DNA of 7,491 nucleotides from NCBI GenBank assembly GCA_035252155.1, contig DATFDL010000383.1:1-7491 (forward strand). Reading direction: 5' to 3'. Below, one piece after another: positions 6,544-7,491 of this stretch. Every line of letters begins with the position of its first letter. Positions within the stretch are counted from its first letter, which is position 1. The notes beneath the pieces are model-generated. The model worked only from the letters and a program-made list of their open reading frames with translations. It had not been told where the DNA came from and ran no database searches. This DNA is from JAICLL01 sp035252155 (lineage in GTDB: Bacteria; Planctomycetota; Planctomycetia; Pirellulales; JAICIG01). Made by a program: the position numbers and the translations under genes.

Positions 6544-6615
6544 GCGGCGCAACTCGCGTGCGCCGCCGGGGTTGCGGCGCTTGCGGAACCCATCGACGCC
6601 GGTTTACGCAAGCGC
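6544..6615. repeat. Two perfect inverted repeats between convergent genes
   Basis: First, GCGGCGCA (6544-6551) and TGCGCCGC (6559-6566): stem 8, loop 7. Second, GCGCTTGCG (6577-6585) and CGCAAGCGC (6607-6615): stem 9, loop 21, with a further AACC/GGTT pairing inside. The second straddles the TAA stop (6604-6606) of the minus-strand helix-turn-helix gene. A transcription-ending role for the convergent pair is possible, though no U-tracts are present. The rest of the 182-bp gap 6422-6603 shows nothing else. Confidence 0.55.
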
Positions 6616-7242
6616 TTTCTCTCTCCGGCAGATGTCTGGTGAGTGGCAACCCTGAATACCGAATGCTGAATCCCGAATCCTTTGGCATTTCAGCCCGGCC
6701 GGCAGAAAGGGGAAGCGAACCGCCGCTCCACCAATTCTGGAGGGAACGCCCTCCGTGGCGTTCGGCGGCTCGATCGCCGTTGGCTCTTCCCGCGACCAAA
6801 GCTTCTGCTGTCGATCGGCCACACGCAGGGCGACCTGCAAAAACCGCACGTCGCCCGGATGCTGCCGGACGGTGCGTTCTTGCACCACGGTTACCTGCGG
6901 CTGGCGCAGGCCGCTCATCGGCTGAGCTCGCGAGGTGCGTTCGACGGTGACCTCGCGGTTTTCGCGACTACGCTCGAAGCCGGCCATGGTCTCGGCCCAC
7001 AGCGACTCCCATCGTCGTGTGCAGCGCACGCGGATACTTTTGGCCAGCGGATGTTCGGGGTGCGCGGCCAGCCAGCCTTCGACACTGCCCGCGATCTGCG
7101 CCACGCGCTGCCGGCTGATGCGATAATCGGCGGCGACGGCCTCTTGCGTCGCGCCCTGCAGGACGTGTCGTTCATAGATGCGGCAGTCTCGATCGCTCGG
7201 AGCGTGAGGACGGACGGTTTTTCGGAGTCGCTTGGTTTGCAT
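6604..7242 (-). CDS. Helix-turn-helix DNA-binding protein of unknown role, with repeat-derived C-terminus
   Basis: A 212-aa basic protein. A helix-turn-helix of sigma-70 region 4 or resolvase type is visible at about 32-57 (TQEAVAADYRISRQRVAQI), preceded by DRDCRIYERHVLQG. A helical, Arg-rich middle follows (about 60-110), then a segment ending in FLQVALRVADRQQKLWS (134-150). I recognise the layout as similar to small planctomycete HTH proteins without known function; a transcription factor or mobile-element accessory protein would fit. From about residue 155 the sequence changes character: residues about 160-169 are coded by the dispersed 30-bp repeat, and about 188-197 by a GAAT-type heptamer array. 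The native protein may therefore end near 150-158, and the tail is read-through into repeats. The start at 7242 is chosen for the basic MQTKRLRK N-terminus; no good Shine-Dalgarno site precedes it, and further upstream the frame runs through repeat DNA. Confidence 0.7.
   Translation of the reverse strand: MQTKRLRKTVRPHAPSDRDCRIYERHVLQGATQEAVAADYRISRQRVAQIAGSVEGWLAAHPEHPLAKSIRVRCTRRWESLWAETMAGFERSRENREVTVERTSRAQPMSGLRQPQVTVVQERTVRQHPGDVRFLQVALRVADRQQKLWSREEPTAIEPPNATEGVPSRIGGAAVRFPFLPAGLKCQRIRDSAFGIQGCHSPDICRREKALA
6654..6681. repeat. Tandem heptamer array, GAATNCC type (4 units)
   Basis: Four consecutive 7-bp units: GAATACC, GAATGCT, GAATCCC, GAATCCT. They lie inside the 3' part of the minus-strand helix-turn-helix frame, where they encode a non-conserved-looking tail. 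Heptamer arrays of this sort are known as STRR sequences in cyanobacteria; the parallel here is by form only. Confidence 0.7.
6736..6765 (+). repeat. Third copy of the 30-bp GGAACGCC palindromic repeat
   Basis: It matches the arms at 3839-3930 at 28 of 30 positions (differences at units 5 and 29). Here it is a single arm and lies within the helix-turn-helix reading frame, where it reads as NATEGVPS on the minus strand. The difference at unit 5 changes the TAG seen in the left arm at 3843-3845 to GAG. Confidence 0.85.
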
Positions 7243-7251
7243 GGCTAGTTT

Positions 7252-7307
7252 GGGAAGAGGGACTGGGGGCTGGGGATTTTGGATTTTCGATTTTGGATTT
7301 TCGATTT
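7252..7307. repeat. Tandem heptamer array, GGGATTT/TSGATTT type (8 units)
   Basis: Eight in-phase 7-bp units run from GGGAAGA through GGGACTG, GGGGCTG and GGGATTT to alternating TGGATTT and TCGATTT. The unit drifts gradually from G-rich to T-rich. The array ends 9 bp upstream of the helix-turn-helix start codon (minus strand), so it occupies the 5' leader or promoter of that gene. Its AT-rich half stands out from the GC-rich surroundings. Confidence 0.8.
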
Positions 7308-7355
7308 TGCCACGGTGGCTGGGGCAGGGCCTTGGCGATGCCCCGGCTGTCGGCC

Positions 7356-7433
7356 GAGAGGCGACATGGCGAGAGGCGACATGGCGAGAGCGCGACAAGG
7401 CGAGAGCGCGACAGGTCGAAGGCACGACAAGGC
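7356..7433. repeat. Minisatellite of 15-16 bp units (5 units)
   Basis: Units start at 7356, 7371, 7386, 7402 and 7418. The first two are identical 15-mers (GAGAGGCGACATGGC); the next are 16-mers near GAGAGCGCGACAAGGC. A partial sixth unit may follow from 7434. The pattern suggests expansion by slippage or unequal exchange. No gene is evident in 7243-7491; this array, the heptamers and the inverted repeat below account for most of it. Confidence 0.8.
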
Positions 7434-7464
7434 GTGGCACGGCGAGCAAACTCGGTGCCTTGTC
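7426..7464. repeat. Inverted repeat at the end of the minisatellite
   Basis: GACAAGGC (7426-7433) and GCCTTGTC (7457-7464) form an 8-bp stem. The 23-nt loop contains a further CGAG-CAAA-CTCG hairpin (7443-7454). The left arm is the end of minisatellite unit 5, so the element may be an inverted copy of part of a unit. Confidence 0.5.
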
Positions 7465-7491
7465 ACCCGCGATTGCCAGGCTTCGCTTCCC

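Noticed and set aside
7356..7433. CRISPR-like array
   Set aside because: Units are only 15-16 bp and abut one another with no spacers, and no cas gene is present.

Overview
The window looks like chromosomal DNA of a GC-rich planctomycete, probably of the Pirellulales type. This is inferred from a DUF3500 protein, an M81 (MlrC-like) peptidase, and several families of short palindromic and heptameric repeats that I associate with such genomes. No rRNA or tRNA gene is present, so the assignment rests on style and gene content. No IS element, prophage or CRISPR array was seen.

Layout. (1) 1-2073 (+): the 3' three quarters of topA, DNA topoisomerase I, cut by the window start. It keeps the catalytic tyrosine and ends in four C-terminal repeats plus a lysine/alanine-rich tail. 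(2) 2074-2342: a 269-bp gap almost filled by one large imperfect inverted repeat (about 2091-2324). It contains a 20-bp perfect palindrome and a TATAAT box. (3) 2343-3845 (+): a complete M81/MlrC-family metallopeptidase of 500 aa. (4) 3839-3930: a near-perfect 30-bp inverted repeat that includes the mlrC-like stop codon and lies between two convergent genes. (5) 3958-5007 (-): a complete REC + HD-GYP response regulator of 349 aa, a predicted cyclic-di-GMP phosphodiesterase. (6) 5008-5335: a divergent intergenic region with stacked hairpins, including a 52-bp nested inverted repeat. (7) 5336-6421 (+): a DUF3500 protein of 361 aa with an N-terminal signal or membrane segment. (8) 6422-6603: a convergent gap with three hairpins. 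(9) 6604-7242 (-): a 212-aa helix-turn-helix protein whose last quarter is coded by repeat DNA. (10) 7243-7491: repeat-rich DNA with a heptamer array and a 15-16 bp minisatellite.

The genes do not form an obvious pathway. topA and the M81 gene are codirectional, but 269 bp of structured DNA separates them. The rest alternate in strand and look like independent units. The most notable content lies between and at the ends of genes: five kinds of repeat or palindrome, two of which have entered coding sequence or supply a stop codon. I did not find a clear multi-gene novel system. The best candidate for something undescribed is the large inverted repeat between topA and the M81 gene.
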